From Gordonia oryzae (GTDB lineage: Bacteria > Actinomycetota > Actinomycetes > Mycobacteriales > Mycobacteriaceae), in contig NZ_RKMH01000018.1 of assembly GCF_003797185.1 (NCBI RefSeq), forward strand, positions 20,685 to 84,684: DNA of 64,000 nt. The letters run 5' to 3'. Below are positions 1-8,306 of the stretch, piece by piece. Under the pieces are notes generated by a model, which saw only the letters and a program-made list of their open reading frames with translations, had not been told where the DNA came from and ran no database searches. Numbering within the stretch: the first letter of the stretch is position 1; each line of letters begins with the position of its first letter. The translations under genes and the position numbers were made by a program.

Positions 1-479
1 ATCTCGTCACCGGCGAATTCGCCCGGGAAATCGGGCCACCGCGGATCCCAGTGGTGCCCGTTGGCCACCACCAGCAGGTCGACGCGGCGCGTCTCGCCGC
101 GCTGCGTCGACAGCTCCCACCCACCGCCGTCGAGCCGGCGGGCGCGGGTGACGCCATTGCCGAACTCGATGTTCTCGCGCAGCCCGAAGGCGTCGGTATA
201 GTCGTCGAGGTATTGCTTGATCTGGGTGTGGTGCGGGAAATCCGGGTAGTCCGACGGCATCGGGAAATCCCGGAACGAGAGTTGATGTTTGGACGTGTCG
301 ATGTGCAGCGACCGATAGGCGCTCGAGTGCCCGTTGGGATTGCCGAACGCCCAGTTGCCGCCGACCCGATCGGAACTCTCGAAACAGGTGTACGGGACGC
401 CGTAGTCGGTGAGCATCTTTCCCGATGTCAGACCGCTGATTCCGGCGCCGATGATGGCGGTACGCGGGAGATCGCGCAT
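1..479 (-). CDS. Flavin-containing monooxygenase, N-terminal part (runs off left edge)
   Basis: About 159 codons are visible; the C-terminus lies outside the window. The protein opens MRDLPRTAIIGAGISGLTSG, a GxGxxG dinucleotide-binding motif for FAD, followed by a VGGNW motif near residue 45 and RSLHIDTSK near 60, both typical of class B flavin monooxygenases (FMO/Baeyer-Villiger type). Such enzymes use FAD and NADPH to insert oxygen into N, S or ketone substrates; the substrate cannot be told. The ATG is preceded by a GGGGCTCC ribosome site. The gene is divergent from a TetR regulator whose intergenic region contains an imperfect palindrome, so TetR control is likely (inference). Confidence 0.85.
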   Translation of the reverse strand, partial: MRDLPRTAIIGAGISGLTSGKMLTDYGVPYTCFESSDRVGGNWAFGNPNGHSSAYRSLHIDTSKHQLSFRDFPMPSDYPDFPHHTQIKQYLDDYTDAFGLRENIEFGNGVTRARRLDGGGWELSTQRGETRRVDLLVVANGHHWDPRWPDFPGEFAGDE

Positions 480-499
480 GGGAGCCCCTGTGGATAGTT

Positions 500-519
500 G
501 ACAAATCTCTGAATCTGTC
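500..519. promoter_or_regulatory. Candidate TetR operator between divergent monooxygenase and TetR genes
   Basis: An imperfect 20-bp palindrome with outer arms GACAnAT / ATnTGTC lies in the 110-bp gap between the two divergent starts. It overlaps a possible -35 element TTGACA at 498-503 reading toward the TetR gene. Assignment as an operator rests on position and symmetry only. Confidence 0.35.
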
Positions 520-589
520 TACCGCACGAAACGGCGTGGAGTAAACACTTTCACGAAACTGTCCAGCCCGGTTGTTAGAGTTGGTGTCC

Positions 590-1186
590 ATGACAACGGC
601 CCCGGCCACGAGCGTCGCCGACCGCCTGCTCGATGCGGCCGAGAAGTTGCTCGCCGACAAGGGCATTCGGGCCACGACGATGCAGCAGGTCGCCGATGTC
701 GCCGGGGTGTCGCGCGGGTGGCTCTACCGACACTTCCCCGACAAGCAGTCGATGGTCGGGGCGACGATCGTGCGCCTCACCGATTCGTTCTGGAGCGACG
801 CGCGCGTCGAACTCGAAACCCTTGGGGACTTCACCGAGCAACTCGTGGCAGGCGTGCGGATCGGCCGCGGCGCCTACGACGACCCCGGGACGTTACTACT
901 GCGGCTGCGCACGGAAGAGCCGGAGGAATTCGCCGCGTGCGCGGGCGTCGGCGTCAGCGCCCTCGTCCCCGACCTGGCACTGCTCTGGAAACCATTCGTC
1001 GACACCGCGATCGAGAACGGAGAAGTGCACCCCGACCACGACGCCGGCGAGGTATCGGAGTGGGTGGCCCGGATTCTCATCAGCCTCGGCACCGTTTCCG
1101 GCACCACCGTCGACGCCGACGACCCGGCATCGGTGCGACGACAGGTGGAGCGCTTCGTCATTCCGGGGCTCGCGGCCGCGCCGTAG
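590..1186 (+). CDS. TetR/AcrR family transcriptional regulator
   Basis: 198 aa. The N-terminal 60 residues form a typical TetR helix-turn-helix: VADRLLDAAEKLLADKG, then MQQVADVAGVSRGWLYRHF with recognition-helix residues SRGWLYRHFPDK. The remaining helical domain has no identifiable ligand motif. An upstream in-frame TTG at 572 would add six residues; the ATG is preferred. It faces away from the flavin monooxygenase gene, the usual arrangement for a local repressor that also regulates itself. Its ligand is probably the monooxygenase substrate or product (inference). It converges on the LLM oxidoreductase gene downstream. Confidence 0.88.
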   Translation: MTTAPATSVADRLLDAAEKLLADKGIRATTMQQVADVAGVSRGWLYRHFPDKQSMVGATIVRLTDSFWSDARVELETLGDFTEQLVAGVRIGRGAYDDPGTLLLRLRTEEPEEFAACAGVGVSALVPDLALLWKPFVDTAIENGEVHPDHDAGEVSEWVARILISLGTVSGTTVDADDPASVRRQVERFVIPGLAAAP

Positions 1187-1190
1187 CCGG

Positions 1191-1206
1191 AGCGCTCGAA
1201 AGCGCT
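1191..1206. terminator. Weak hairpin between convergent genes
   Basis: AGCGCT-CGAA-AGCGCT forms a 6-bp stem with a tetraloop five bases after the TetR stop and 36 bases from the end of the opposing gene. A 13-bp direct repeat (GCGCTGTCGGCGA at 1202 and 1223) overlaps it. No T-run follows, so this is only a possible intrinsic terminator. Confidence 0.3.
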
Positions 1207-1241
1207 GTCGGCGATGGGGAGGGCGCTGTCGGCGAAGGGGG

Positions 1242-2096
1242 TTACACCACCGCAGGGGCGAGACCGAGCTTGCCGGCGAGTGTGGCGAGGTAGCCGCGGG
1301 CACGCTCCACCGAGTCGTCGGGGAGGCCGTACAGGACCTGCGTGACCCCGATCTCGCGCCACTTCTCCAGCTTCTCGGCAACCGGCTTGACGTCGAGGAC
1401 GACGACCTGCGGTGCGCCGTCACGGCCGGCGTCGGACCAGATCCGGTGCAGCAGACCCACCGAGCCCTCGATGTTTTCTTCGCCCGGCGTGGTGATCCAG
1501 CCGTCGGCGCTGCGCGCGATCCATCGGAAGTTCTTCTCGTTGCCGGCGGCGCCGACGAGCGTGGGGATGTGCGCCTGCGGCTTGGGCCATGCCCAGCTGG
1601 GCCCGAAATCGACGAAGTCACCGTGGTATTCGGCCTCCTCGTCGGTCCAGAGCGCGCGCATGGCCTCGAGGTATTCGCGCAACATCGTCCGCCGCAGTTT
1701 CGGCGGCACGTTATGATCGGCCAATTCGTCGAGGTTCCAACCGAATCCGACTCCGAGCGTCAGCCGACCGCCGGACAGGTGGTCGAGAGTGGCCAGGGTC
1801 TTGGCGAGGGTGATCGGATCGGACTGCACCGGTAGCGCGACCGCCGTGGCGAGCCGAATCCGCTCGGTGACCGCCGCGGCCGCGGCAAGTGTGGTCCAGG
1901 GGTCGAGGGTGCGCATGTAGCGATCGTCGGGCAGCGAGGAATCGCCGGTCCGCGGATGGGCCGCATCGCGGCGGGTCGGGATGTGGCCGTGCTCGGGAAC
2001 GAAATACGACGCGAACCCGGCCTCTTCGATGAGCGGGGCCAGGACCTGCGGCGTCAGGCCGCGGTCGCTGGTGAACTGCACGATCCCGAAATCCAT
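1242..2096 (-). CDS. LLM-class F420-dependent oxidoreductase
   Basis: 284 aa. A luciferase-like monooxygenase fold: MDFGIVQFTSDRGLTPQVLA start, FVPEHGHIPTRRD near residue 32, the conserved LDPWTTLAAAAAVTERIRLATAV strand-helix, and SGGRLTLGVGFGWNLDEL near 105, all characteristic of the F420-dependent subgroup. It likely transfers hydride between F420 and a small organic substrate; the substrate is unknown. AAGGTGAGGG precedes the ATG. A KstR-like site 35 bases upstream suggests control with sterol/lipid catabolism, in keeping with F420-type oxidoreductases known in the mycobacterial KstR regulon. The C-terminal end faces the TetR gene. Confidence 0.85.
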   Translation of the reverse strand: MDFGIVQFTSDRGLTPQVLAPLIEEAGFASYFVPEHGHIPTRRDAAHPRTGDSSLPDDRYMRTLDPWTTLAAAAAVTERIRLATAVALPVQSDPITLAKTLATLDHLSGGRLTLGVGFGWNLDELADHNVPPKLRRTMLREYLEAMRALWTDEEAEYHGDFVDFGPSWAWPKPQAHIPTLVGAAGNEKNFRWIARSADGWITTPGEENIEGSVGLLHRIWSDAGRDGAPQVVVLDVKPVAEKLEKWREIGVTQVLYGLPDDSVERARGYLATLAGKLGLAPAVV

Positions 2097-2130
2097 ACCC
2101 TCACCTTAGACACAGGCCTGGACACGTGTC

Positions 2131-2144
2131 TAGAACAAGTTATC
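2131..2144. promoter_or_regulatory. KstR-like operator upstream of the LLM oxidoreductase
   Basis: TAGAACAAGTTATC matches the KstR consensus TnnAACnnGTTnnA at every fixed base except the last. It sits next to a perfect palindrome GACACGTGTC at 2121-2130. Position is right for repression of the minus-strand gene starting at 2096. Confidence 0.4.
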
Positions 2145-2169
2145 GTCGTGTTCGAGTACTCGTCATGCC

Positions 2170-5100
2170 TTAGCCGGGGCAGATGTCGGGATACTGGACC
2201 CCCTCGGCGAATTCGTCCCACGTGCCACGATCGATGTGATTGTCGGCCGCGCAGACGCGGCTCGCCACGGCTCCGGCGTCGATCGTCCACCACTGCAGAT
2301 CGGATCGGCCGCCCGCATAGATGACGTCGTTGGGCGCGATCATCGGCTCGCGGACGTACGCCGATTCGGCGGTGATCGACTCGTCGCGCGCAATCGGCTT
2401 CGGCGCATCGGGCGTCGAGATGTCCCACAGCTGCACGCTCAGGTCGGCGCCCACCACCAGGGTCGCGCCGTCGGCCGAAACCGACAGCGACGTCACCCGA
2501 ACTCCGGTCGGAACACGCACGCGCGCAGACGATTCCGAACCTACCGCAGTCACCGAGATGGTCTGGTCGTCGGCGCCGCCGTAGATAAACCGCCCGTCGT
2601 GGCTGAATACCGCCGCATTGACCGCGCTCGTGTGCGAGGTCATCTGTTGCGCCAGGTGAGGATTGCGCGGGTCGTCGATGTCCCACCGGGTAATGCGATG
2701 TGCGGCATCGGCGACGACGAGATCACCACCGTCCGGACCGAATTGGACGTCCTCGATGAAGCCGTCCGTCGTAGCGAACGGCTGTCCGAGCATCCGTGGC
2801 GCATGCGGATCGGCGATGTCCCACAGCTGGATCGAGTTGTCGCTGCTGCCGGTGACCAGCAGGTCCCTCGTCGGGTCGAAGGCCAGCGGGAAGGTGTGCC
2901 GGGTCTGCACCGGCAGCGTCACCAGACGACGCGGCGCCCGACGATCGGCGATGTCGTAGAGATCCACCTCACCACCTCCGGTGAACGCGCTGGCGAGAAT
3001 GGTTCCCGTCCGGTTGAACGCGGTCACATAGCCGCCACTGGGTCGCGGTTGCTCGGAGATGCGGGACAATTCGGTCGGCGCCCGCCCGCGCGGCAGGTTC
3101 CACAGGGCGATCGTCTGGTCGGCGGCACTGGTGGCCAAGGTCGTTCCGTCAGGGCTGACCGAGGTCTGGGTGATGGGCAGCGAATGCGCGGGCTGTGGTG
3201 CGGCCGGGATGTCCCAGGCCTGGATCGTCCCGGCGCCACCGGCGGTGAGAACGACCTGGGGCGCGATCTCGCGGGCGGTGAAGAACGCGCCACCGGAGGT
3301 CCGCATCGGCACACCGAGTTCGGTGAGCAGGTCGGCCGACGCCGATGTCCCGTCGCTGCCGACGTCCCAACGGCGCGCGAACCCGTCGAGACCGGCCGAG
3401 ATCAGCGACCGCCCATCCGCGGAGAATCCGACCGACCAGATCGCCGCGCCGTGCGCCCGAACGCGGCCCAACGCGATGGGCGAGCGTGGATCGGCGATGT
3501 TCCACACCGCGACCGTCCCGTCGTCCCGGCCGGCCGCCAGTAGCGTGCCGTCGGGTGAGATCGCCACCGAATGCCAACCGCTGTCGATACCGTCCCGCAG
3601 TTCCGAGAGATGCACCGGCGCAGCCGGATCGGCGATGTCGGAGAGGCTGATGGTGCCGTCGTCGGAACCGGCGACGAGCACCGGCCGGGTCGGCGACAGC
3701 GCAACCGTGCGGACCGGACCGGTGTGCTCACCGATCTCCGATACCGCGCGATATCCGCCGGGCGCGGTGGTGTCCCACAAGGTGACGACCCCGTTGTCAT
3801 GGGTGGTCGCCAGCACCCGGCCGGTGCGGTCGTAGCGCAGGATGTACGACGTCCCGGTGCCGTACGGCGACTGTAACGTCTGGGTCCGCACGGGGTGGGC
3901 GAGGTCGGCGATGTCCCACACCGCGATCTTGCCCTCGCCGTCGGCCGAGGCCAGGGTCGGCGAGCCGGGCCGGAAGTCCACCGAGGTGACAAAGGAGCCG
4001 TATCCGCGCAGCGCCGGACCCGCCGCCACGATGTCGCGCGGGTTGTCGGCCCGCCACAGGCGTACCGAGCGGTCGTAGCTGGCCGTCGCCAGCAACCTGC
4101 CCCCCGAACCCGTGCCATCGGCGCCGCCGGAGGTCAGGCCGAGGTCGTACACCGCCCCCTGGTGGCCCGCTCGCGCCGAGATCGGCAGCGGCAACTGCTG
4201 GGTCTGCAGCACCCGCATCCGCGCCAGCGGGTTGTCGGGGTGGATGCGCCACGCGCCCACCGCAAGTTGGGCGGCGAGGCCCGGATCGGTCTGGGCCAAC
4301 CGACCCGCCGACGACAGCAGCGCCGAGAACCGCGCATTGTTGCTCTCGCGTGCCAGCGCGACGTTGGAGAAGATGGCCACCCCTGCGGCGACCACCGAGA
4401 TCACCGCGAGCAGCGAGACCGCAGCGATCGCCCATCGCCGGCGGCGGCGTTGGATGTCGATGTGGTGGCGGCCGGTGGCGAGGAAGTCACGAGCCACCGA
4501 GCCGAGCACCGGGTTTTCGGCTACCTGCGCAGCCCACTCGTAGCGCGTCGGGTTGTAGAGCAAGGACGTGTCGCGGCCTTGTCGGTCCCATTCGGCGGCA
4601 TCGGTGGTGACGCGCTCGAGGACCGGAGCGCTGTCGCGGGTGCGTTCGATGAGTTCGCTCAGCCGCGGCCAGGCACTGAGCACGACATCGTGGATGATCT
4701 GAACCTGCTGGTCGGAGACGGTGACCAGGCGTGACTCCGACAGCGCCTCGATCACCGCGACCGTCCCCGCGCGATCGTCCCCGAGGGCGACGAGATCGGC
4801 GAACCGACGCGGACGGCGCGCGGTCACCCCGTCGGAGATGTGGATCAACGACAGCAGAAGCCGCTGCGCGGTGACGCGGTGGACCGGTGTCAGGGCCTGC
4901 CACATGGCCTCAGCGGATTCGGCAATGGCCGAGGAGACCCCACCCGCCTCGTGATAGCCGCTGACCGTGAGCGTGGCCCCCGCACGGGTAGCCCACATCA
5001 CCGACAGCACATGGGCCACCAGCGGGAGCTGCCCGGCGCGGTCCTCGATCGGACCGCGCCGACCGGTCAGCCCGCGCAGATCGGACAGAATGGTCGGGGC

Positions 5101-6186
5101 GAGGCCCTTGTCGACGCGGATTCCCGACACCCGTGCGGGCGCGGCGATGACCTCTTCGAGTTCGGTGTCGGTCATGGGCGGCACCACGATCGATCGGTGT
5201 TGCCACGCCGAGGCAACCGGCTCGAGCGTGGACGCCATCTCGTACATGTCTGCGCGGGCCCCGACCACGACCACGGTTCCCGGCCGCGACGCGAGCCCGC
5301 CCAAGGACTCCATCAGCTGCTGCACGCGCGGGGCGCGGCGCGACTGCCCGACGAGCACCTGCTCGAGCTGGTCGACCACCTGCACGGTCAGCGTCGGCGC
5401 GGCGGCGTGATCATCGAGCCCGGTGCCGCGCTGATCGGATTCCTCGACGCTGCTTTGTTCGACTCTGTGTTGGTCGGGGTCGGGTTGGTCGGGGTCGGGT
5501 TGGTCGGGATACTCGTCTCCGCCCGTGCCCTCGGCACCCTGCCCATCGGCGTTGTCGAGCAGCGCGACGGCCGGTCGCGCATGTACTTTCCAGCGATTCT
5601 CCGGACGTTCGGCGAGCCGGGCGAGGCCCGCGCGTAGCAACGACGACTTGCCCGCCCCCGAGACCCCGGTGACGAGCACCACCGCCGGTGAGAGCTCACG
5701 GTCACGGTCGGCGGCACCGATGACTGCCGCGAGTTCGTCGAGGACGCGGTCACGGCCGAAGAAGACCTCGCGGTCCTCCGCGGTCATCACCCCGAGTCCG
5801 GGATACGGGCAGGCGAGCGTCGGGATCGGCTCGGCGGTGCGCCGCTTCGACGGACCTGGGTCACGGGTGCGGGTGCCATTGGCCGCTGACCACCAGCGTC
5901 GCCAGTCTCTCAGCGACGATGTGTCGGCACCCCGCGACTGTGCTTGCAGGATGAGCCACACGAGGACGGGTTCGAGAGTCTCGAACCGGGCCGGGAGGTG
6001 ACGTCCGCGACGCCAGTCCGACAGGCGCTGCACCGACACCTCACCACGCCCGGGGGCAAGGCGGGCGGCGCCGGCGATGGTCGCGGCAAGCGTCGGCGAT
6101 CCAGCCGCGGTGAACAACGCGTGCAGTTGGGAACCGAAGCGTCCGGGGCCGTCGACCACGGATGCATCCGACAGACGCGTCGTCAT
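2170..6186 (-). CDS. STAND-type NTPase with transmembrane segment and WD40 repeat propeller
   Basis: 1338 aa, start chosen at MTTRLSDASV, where AGGGGA precedes the ATG. Order of parts: an N-terminal helical region (about 1-100) of the kind fused to actinobacterial nSTAND proteins; CPYPGLG...FFGRD entry motif near 125; Walker A GVSGAGKSS near 173; an acidic QPDPDQ low-complexity insert near 230; Walker-B-like TVQVVDQLEQV near 265; a single membrane helix near 585 (WAIAAVSLLAVISVVAAG); then a WD40 propeller with at least ten blades, e.g. repeated LWDIADP and VAVWNIADP. Known relatives are signal-transducing ATPases that oligomerise on ligand binding; some STAND proteins act in phage defence. 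Function here is not known. No effector domain is obvious, and no partner gene is coupled to it. Confidence 0.9.
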   Translation of the reverse strand: MTTRLSDASVVDGPGRFGSQLHALFTAAGSPTLAATIAGAARLAPGRGEVSVQRLSDWRRGRHLPARFETLEPVLVWLILQAQSRGADTSSLRDWRRWWSAANGTRTRDPGPSKRRTAEPIPTLACPYPGLGVMTAEDREVFFGRDRVLDELAAVIGAADRDRELSPAVVLVTGVSGAGKSSLLRAGLARLAERPENRWKVHARPAVALLDNADGQGAEGTGGDEYPDQPDPDQPDPDQHRVEQSSVEESDQRGTGLDDHAAAPTLTVQVVDQLEQVLVGQSRRAPRVQQLMESLGGLASRPGTVVVVGARADMYEMASTLEPVASAWQHRSIVVPPMTDTELEEVIAAPARVSGIRVDKGLAPTILSDLRGLTGRRGPIEDRAGQLPLVAHVLSVMWATRAGATLTVSGYHEAGGVSSAIAESAEAMWQALTPVHRVTAQRLLLSLIHISDGVTARRPRRFADLVALGDDRAGTVAVIEALSESRLVTVSDQQVQIIHDVVLSAWPRLSELIERTRDSAPVLERVTTDAAEWDRQGRDTSLLYNPTRYEWAAQVAENPVLGSVARDFLATGRHHIDIQRRRRRWAIAAVSLLAVISVVAAGVAIFSNVALARESNNARFSALLSSAGRLAQTDPGLAAQLAVGAWRIHPDNPLARMRVLQTQQLPLPISARAGHQGAVYDLGLTSGGADGTGSGGRLLATASYDRSVRLWRADNPRDIVAAGPALRGYGSFVTSVDFRPGSPTLASADGEGKIAVWDIADLAHPVRTQTLQSPYGTGTSYILRYDRTGRVLATTHDNGVVTLWDTTAPGGYRAVSEIGEHTGPVRTVALSPTRPVLVAGSDDGTISLSDIADPAAPVHLSELRDGIDSGWHSVAISPDGTLLAAGRDDGTVAVWNIADPRSPIALGRVRAHGAAIWSVGFSADGRSLISAGLDGFARRWDVGSDGTSASADLLTELGVPMRTSGGAFFTAREIAPQVVLTAGGAGTIQAWDIPAAPQPAHSLPITQTSVSPDGTTLATSAADQTIALWNLPRGRAPTELSRISEQPRPSGGYVTAFNRTGTILASAFTGGGEVDLYDIADRRAPRRLVTLPVQTRHTFPLAFDPTRDLLVTGSSDNSIQLWDIADPHAPRMLGQPFATTDGFIEDVQFGPDGGDLVVADAAHRITRWDIDDPRNPHLAQQMTSHTSAVNAAVFSHDGRFIYGGADDQTISVTAVGSESSARVRVPTGVRVTSLSVSADGATLVVGADLSVQLWDISTPDAPKPIARDESITAESAYVREPMIAPNDVIYAGGRSDLQWWTIDAGAVASRVCAADNHIDRGTWDEFAEGVQYPDICPG

Positions 6187-6555
6187 TGGCGCTTTCCCCT
6201 CCCCCGGTCTCGGGTTCCCTGCGAATCTACGAACCAGGTACGCGCAGGCCACATCATAGAGTGGTCATACCCCCGATCCGGTGCACGGTTTTCCGGTCCG
6301 GAATATTTGTGCACTCACTCTACCAGCGGTTTTCCGGCAACATCCGGTTCCGCGGGTGGCATGGACCCAGCACAGTCCAATTGACTGAAGGCACTCCCCG
6401 GTCGGGGTCACGACCACCGGGTCGAGTGTCGGGGGTGCGCTCTCGTCGCCGACGTGGGGCGGCGACGAGAGCGCATTCGAGAGAACGCGGGGGTCCGCCC
6501 AGGTCGACGCCACTGGGTCGACGTCTCAGGCTAAGAACGCCACCGGGTCGACGAC
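6187..6555. other. Intergenic region upstream of the STAND gene
   Basis: 369 bases without a convincing gene. It contains a -10-like TATGAT on the minus strand at 6256-6251 that could serve the STAND gene, two direct copies of GGTTTTCCGG at about 6289 and 6331, and a strong hairpin described separately. Confidence 0.5.
6437..6474 (-). terminator. Intrinsic terminator-like hairpin after the glycan cluster
   Basis: A perfect 15-bp stem GCGCTCTCGTCGCCG with an 8-base loop lies about 80 bases beyond the stop of the minus-strand barrel-protein gene. There is no T-run, as is common for actinobacterial terminators. Confidence 0.6.
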
Positions 6556-7596
6556 TCAGCGTCGTGCGGCCATCCAGCTGCCTACGTCGCGGAAGATCCC
6601 GTTGGCCGCCGACGCCCGGCTGACCGCGTCGGCGGCGAGGACCACCGCCGCCGAGGTCCAGCAGCTCTTCTCGACCGGCCAGCGTTTTCCGTCGGCGAAG
6701 ACCAGACCGGTCCAGTACGAGCCGTCGGGATCGCGCAAGTGCTGGATCGAGGCGATCAGTTCGACGGCGTCGGAGGTATCGCCGAGCGCGTCGAGGGCCA
6801 GGGCCAGCTCCGAGGTCTCGGCCCCGGTCACCCACGGCCGGTGGTCGACGCAGCGCACACCCTTGCCGGGCACCACGAACTCGTCCCACCGACGCGCGAT
6901 GAGTTCCTGGCCCGCTCGTCCGCGCAGCGCACCACCGAGCACCGGGTAATACCAGTCCATCGAATGCTCCGACGGGTCCTCGAAGACCTCGATCCGCTCG
7001 CGAAATGCCTCCCCGAGCGCCGCGAACGCACGTACCCAGTCGTCGTCGGGCTGATCGATCTCGGCGGCGATCCGGATCGCGCAGTCGAGGGCGTGGTGGA
7101 TGCTCGCGTTGCCGGTGATGAGGGCTTCGTCGAACATCGCGTGCGTGCGGTGGTCACCGCCCCAGCGAAAGGCGCCGTCGGGACGCTGGAAGCGACGGAC
7201 GAGCTCGATCGCCGACCACACCGTCGGCCACATCCGATCGAGGAACGCGGTGTCGCCGGTGATCAAGTAGTGATGCCAGACGCCGACCGCAATGTAGGCG
7301 CAGAAGTTGGAATCGATGCCGTGGTCGGTCACCGTCCCACGCACCGTCTTGATCGGCCACGACCCGTCGGGACGCTGGTGTCGCCGCGACCAGTCGTAAG
7401 CCGCCTCGGCCTCGGCACGGAAGCCGGTGACACTCAACGCCATCGCCGACTCGATGTGATCCCAGGGATCGGTCTGTCCGCCGGGGAACCACGGCAGTGC
7501 TCCGGAGTCCTCCTGCATGCCGACGATGGCCGCCCCGGTCGCGGTGACCTGCTCGGCCGTCAGCACACCGGCGATCGCCGGTGTGGCCCGACTCAT
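6556..7596 (-). CDS. (alpha/alpha)-barrel protein annotated in relatives as prenyltransferase/squalene-oxidase-like
   Basis: 346 aa, start at the ATG overlapping the methyltransferase stop (ATGA). The sequence is a series of helical hairpins with repeated QRPDGSW and QRPDGAF motifs (near residues 65 and 135) and a late RDPDGSYWTGL, the QW-like signature of squalene-cyclase/prenyltransferase alpha-toroids that also resembles six-hairpin glycosidases (DPWDHIESAMAL near 37; GVWHHYLITGD near 98). Cyclase DxDD was not seen, so terpene cyclisation is unlikely. Cotranslation with a GT4 and a methyltransferase suggests work on a glycan or glycolipid (inference). Followed by a terminator-like hairpin. 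Confidence 0.72.
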   Translation of the reverse strand: MSRATPAIAGVLTAEQVTATGAAIVGMQEDSGALPWFPGGQTDPWDHIESAMALSVTGFRAEAEAAYDWSRRHQRPDGSWPIKTVRGTVTDHGIDSNFCAYIAVGVWHHYLITGDTAFLDRMWPTVWSAIELVRRFQRPDGAFRWGGDHRTHAMFDEALITGNASIHHALDCAIRIAAEIDQPDDDWVRAFAALGEAFRERIEVFEDPSEHSMDWYYPVLGGALRGRAGQELIARRWDEFVVPGKGVRCVDHRPWVTGAETSELALALDALGDTSDAVELIASIQHLRDPDGSYWTGLVFADGKRWPVEKSCWTSAAVVLAADAVSRASAANGIFRDVGSWMAARR

Positions 7597-8306
7597 TCCG
7601 GCTTGCGTAGATACAGGGCGACCGACTTGCCGATGACCGGGTTCAACACCTGCTCGCCGACCCGCGTCAGCCACGGCTTGCTCATCATGTCCCACACCAA
7701 CAGTTGGTGGTAACCCTTGACCAGCAGGTTGTCGTTGTTCTCGACGCCGACCGCACACTTGAGCCACCAGTAGGGCGCGTGCAGGGCGTGGGCGTGGTCG
7801 GTGCCGGTGACCTCGAGGCCGGCGGCCTCGAGCTTGCCGGCCAGTTCGGAGGCCCGGTAGATACGAACGTGCCCGCCCTCGACCTCGTGGTACGCGTCCG
7901 ACAGCGCCCAGCACACCCTTTCCGGCCAGTACCGCGGCACGGTCACCGCGGCGACCCCACCGGGTCGCAGCACCCGCGCCATCTCGGCGATGGCGCCGTC
8001 GTCTGTCGGGATGTGCTCGAGGATCTCCGACATCAGCACGACGTCGAAGCTGTTGTCGGCGTAGGGGAGTCGGAGAGCGTCACCAACCTCGGCGCGGGCT
8101 TTGGCCTCGGCGGGTACGTGCCCCTCGGCCATCATCGCGTCAAACATCTCGGCCACATCGGCCATGTCGGACTCGGACTGATCGAAGGCGATCACGTCGG
8201 CGCCGCGTCGGAACATCTCGAACGAATGCCTGCCCTGCCCGGCCCCAATATCGATCGCCTTGGTCTGCGGACCCACACCCAACCGGTCGAAATCAACTGT
8301 CAGCAC
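7593..8306 (-). CDS. Class I SAM-dependent methyltransferase
   Basis: 237 aa from a GTG start that overlaps the glycosyltransferase stop (GTGCTGA), with AAGGAG eight bases upstream. Motif I is AIDIGAGQGRHS near residue 17, the acidic motif IAFDQSE near 39, GDALRLPYADNSFDVVLMSE (motif II region) near 73, and LEHIPTDDGAIAEMARVLRPGG, the usual Methyltransf_11 post-motif. The C-terminal third (YHEVEGGHVRIY, ALHAPYWWLKC) is typical of methyltransferases acting on lipids or sugars. The start codon overlaps the upstream stop and the stop overlaps the next ATG, so the three proteins are translationally coupled. Confidence 0.85.
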   Translation of the reverse strand: MLTVDFDRLGVGPQTKAIDIGAGQGRHSFEMFRRGADVIAFDQSESDMADVAEMFDAMMAEGHVPAEAKARAEVGDALRLPYADNSFDVVLMSEILEHIPTDDGAIAEMARVLRPGGVAAVTVPRYWPERVCWALSDAYHEVEGGHVRIYRASELAGKLEAAGLEVTGTDHAHALHAPYWWLKCAVGVENNDNLLVKGYHQLLVWDMMSKPWLTRVGEQVLNPVIGKSVALYLRKPE

